From the NCBI GenBank assembly GCA_036387415.1, contig DASVTU010000015.1, positions 1-22,307 of the forward strand: a stretch of DNA of 22,307 nt, given 5' to 3'. Positions 21,723 through 22,307 of the stretch are shown piece after piece. The notes beneath the pieces were generated by a model, which searched no databases, was not told the origin of the DNA, and saw only the letters and a list, made by a program, of their open reading frames with translations. The position numbers and the translations under genes are program-made. This stretch comes from DASVTU01 sp036387415 (lineage in GTDB: Bacteria; Acidobacteriota; Blastocatellia; Pyrinomonadales; Pyrinomonadaceae). The number at the start of each line of letters is the position of its first letter. Position 1 is the stretch's first letter.

Positions 21723-22307
21723 CATCATCGCCAAACAGACTGCACCCACCGAAGACAAGTTCAAACTGAGTCGCGGCTTGATTGAAAAGTTTGCCGACGC
21801 GCGCGAACCTCCCGCCGCCGAAGCGACGCCCGCGACCACCGAGGCAGCGGATGGTCAAGCGGCTGGTCAATCCGCGCAGCCCGCGCAACCCGTCGCGCCC
21901 GTCCGCGACTTTATGAAAGTGGCGAATTCCATCGGTCGCCAGGCCGTCCCTTCCGGACATTTCAAGGGCAAGGGCAAACAGATTTACGATTTTCTTTATG
22001 CCAAAACACGCGGAGCCATCACGCCCGTCCGCTCCATACAGATTTCGCGTCAAGAGATTATGGCGGGTGCCAACATCGGCTCGGATAAAACCCTCCGTAA
22101 AAACCTTCTCCGCCTCCGTCAAGTCGGCCTCATCATGTGGGGCGAGAATACCGGAGAACATGCCGGAAGCGTCTACACGGTGAACCTTCCGGAAGAGGCT
22201 GAAGCCATGCTTGAGTCTGGGTACCCTGGGTACCCAGAGTACCCTGGGTACCCAGGGTACTTTCTACCCTGGGTACCCAGGGTAGAAAGTACCCTGGGTA
22301 CCCAGGG
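21679..22307 (+). CDS. Initiator-like winged-helix protein, N-terminal part with palindromic array in its coding DNA
   Basis: This is the 5' part of the gene that continues at 2-607. It starts at ATG 21679, overlapping ParA by 44 bases, with AAGGAG 13 bases upstream. Residues 1-40 are basic then helical (RKRGLQSGLSDIIAKQ), followed by an Ala/Pro/Gln-rich linker (about 42-75). Residues about 95-172 form a winged-helix domain: a first helix (KGKQIYDFLYAKTRG), a recognition helix (NIGSDKTLRKNLLRLRQVGLI) and a wing (MWGENTGEHAGSVYTVNLP). From residue 180 the palindromic DNA encodes a GYP repeat (ESGYPGYPEYPGYPGYF) and then WVPRVESTLGTQG. The frame stays open to the last base. A replication initiator, or a centromere-binding partner of ParA, is the likely role; I do not recognise a named family. 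Similar layouts are known in lambda O, whose gene contains the origin iterons. Confidence 0.78.
   Translation, partial: MSQKRKRGLQSGLSDIIAKQTAPTEDKFKLSRGLIEKFADAREPPAAEATPATTEAADGQAAGQSAQPAQPVAPVRDFMKVANSIGRQAVPSGHFKGKGKQIYDFLYAKTRGAITPVRSIQISRQEIMAGANIGSDKTLRKNLLRLRQVGLIMWGENTGEHAGSVYTVNLPEEAEAMLESGYPGYPEYPGYPGYFLPWVPRVESTLGTQ
22216..22238. repeat. 23-bp palindrome next to the 66-bp palindrome
   Basis: TCTGGGTACCC at 22216-22226 and GGGTACCCAGA at 22228-22238 are perfect arms around a single central T. Three bases later the 66-bp palindrome begins. Across 22216-22260, GTAC recurs every 9 bases (three codons), so the array is also a tandem repeat encoding GYP. Confidence 0.9.
22242..22307. 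repeat. 66-bp perfect palindrome at the right end (candidate origin or centromere)
   Basis: This is identical to 1-66: three CCCTGGGTACCCAGGG cores spaced 25 bp apart, with oppositely oriented spacers. It lies in the middle of the initiator-like gene. The regular spacing and symmetry resemble iterons bound by a dimeric DNA-binding protein, and the gene product itself has a winged-helix domain. Confidence 0.9.

Overview
The window reads as a complete small circular replicon of about 22.2 kb, cut open inside one gene. Its first 66 and last 66 bases are identical. If they are merged, an open frame that starts at 21679 and is still open at 22307 continues in frame at position 67 and stops at 607. 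The merged circle would be 22,241 bp. Base composition is GC-rich with strong G/C third positions. The gene types (an Oar-like TonB-dependent receptor with a carboxypeptidase-regulatory domain, secreted TPR-CHAT and caspase-DUF4384 proteins, a PEP-CTERM protein, a large divergent Hsp70) suggest an Acidobacteriota host, perhaps Blastocatellia. That host call is inference from gene style, not from any marker gene.

Layout. (1) Maintenance block, 19483-22307 and 1-857. An XRE-type regulator, a ParA ATPase and a winged-helix, initiator-like protein overlap on the plus strand; a DUF1508 protein follows. A tyrosine recombinase is transcribed away from them across a 264-bp control region rich in dyads. 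The initiator-like gene carries a dense palindromic array in its middle, so the array is both protein-coding and a likely DNA-binding or origin site. (2) Signalling block, 1172-7856. An ECF sigma factor is fused through a zinc-finger-like anti-sigma motif and a Gly-rich tether to a membrane segment and a large outer domain. Its last codons overlap the start of a 1095-aa TonB-dependent receptor. (3) Secreted protease block, minus strand 8096-13378. A TPR-CHAT protein is followed by a caspase-like protein, both with signal peptides. (4) A short PEP-CTERM protein, 13906-14379. (5) Chaperone block, minus strand 14517-19412. A membrane-anchored J-like/rhodanese-like protein, a small GrpE-like protein and an 882-aa Hsp70 lie downstream of the recombinase.

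How it may fit together (inference). The core maintains and partitions the circle, and the recombinase may resolve multimers or integrate it. The cargo acts on the cell envelope: surface sensing that controls a tethered sigma factor, two exported cysteine-protease-fold enzymes, a sorted surface protein, and a private chaperone set. No rRNA, tRNA, CRISPR array or insertion sequence was found.
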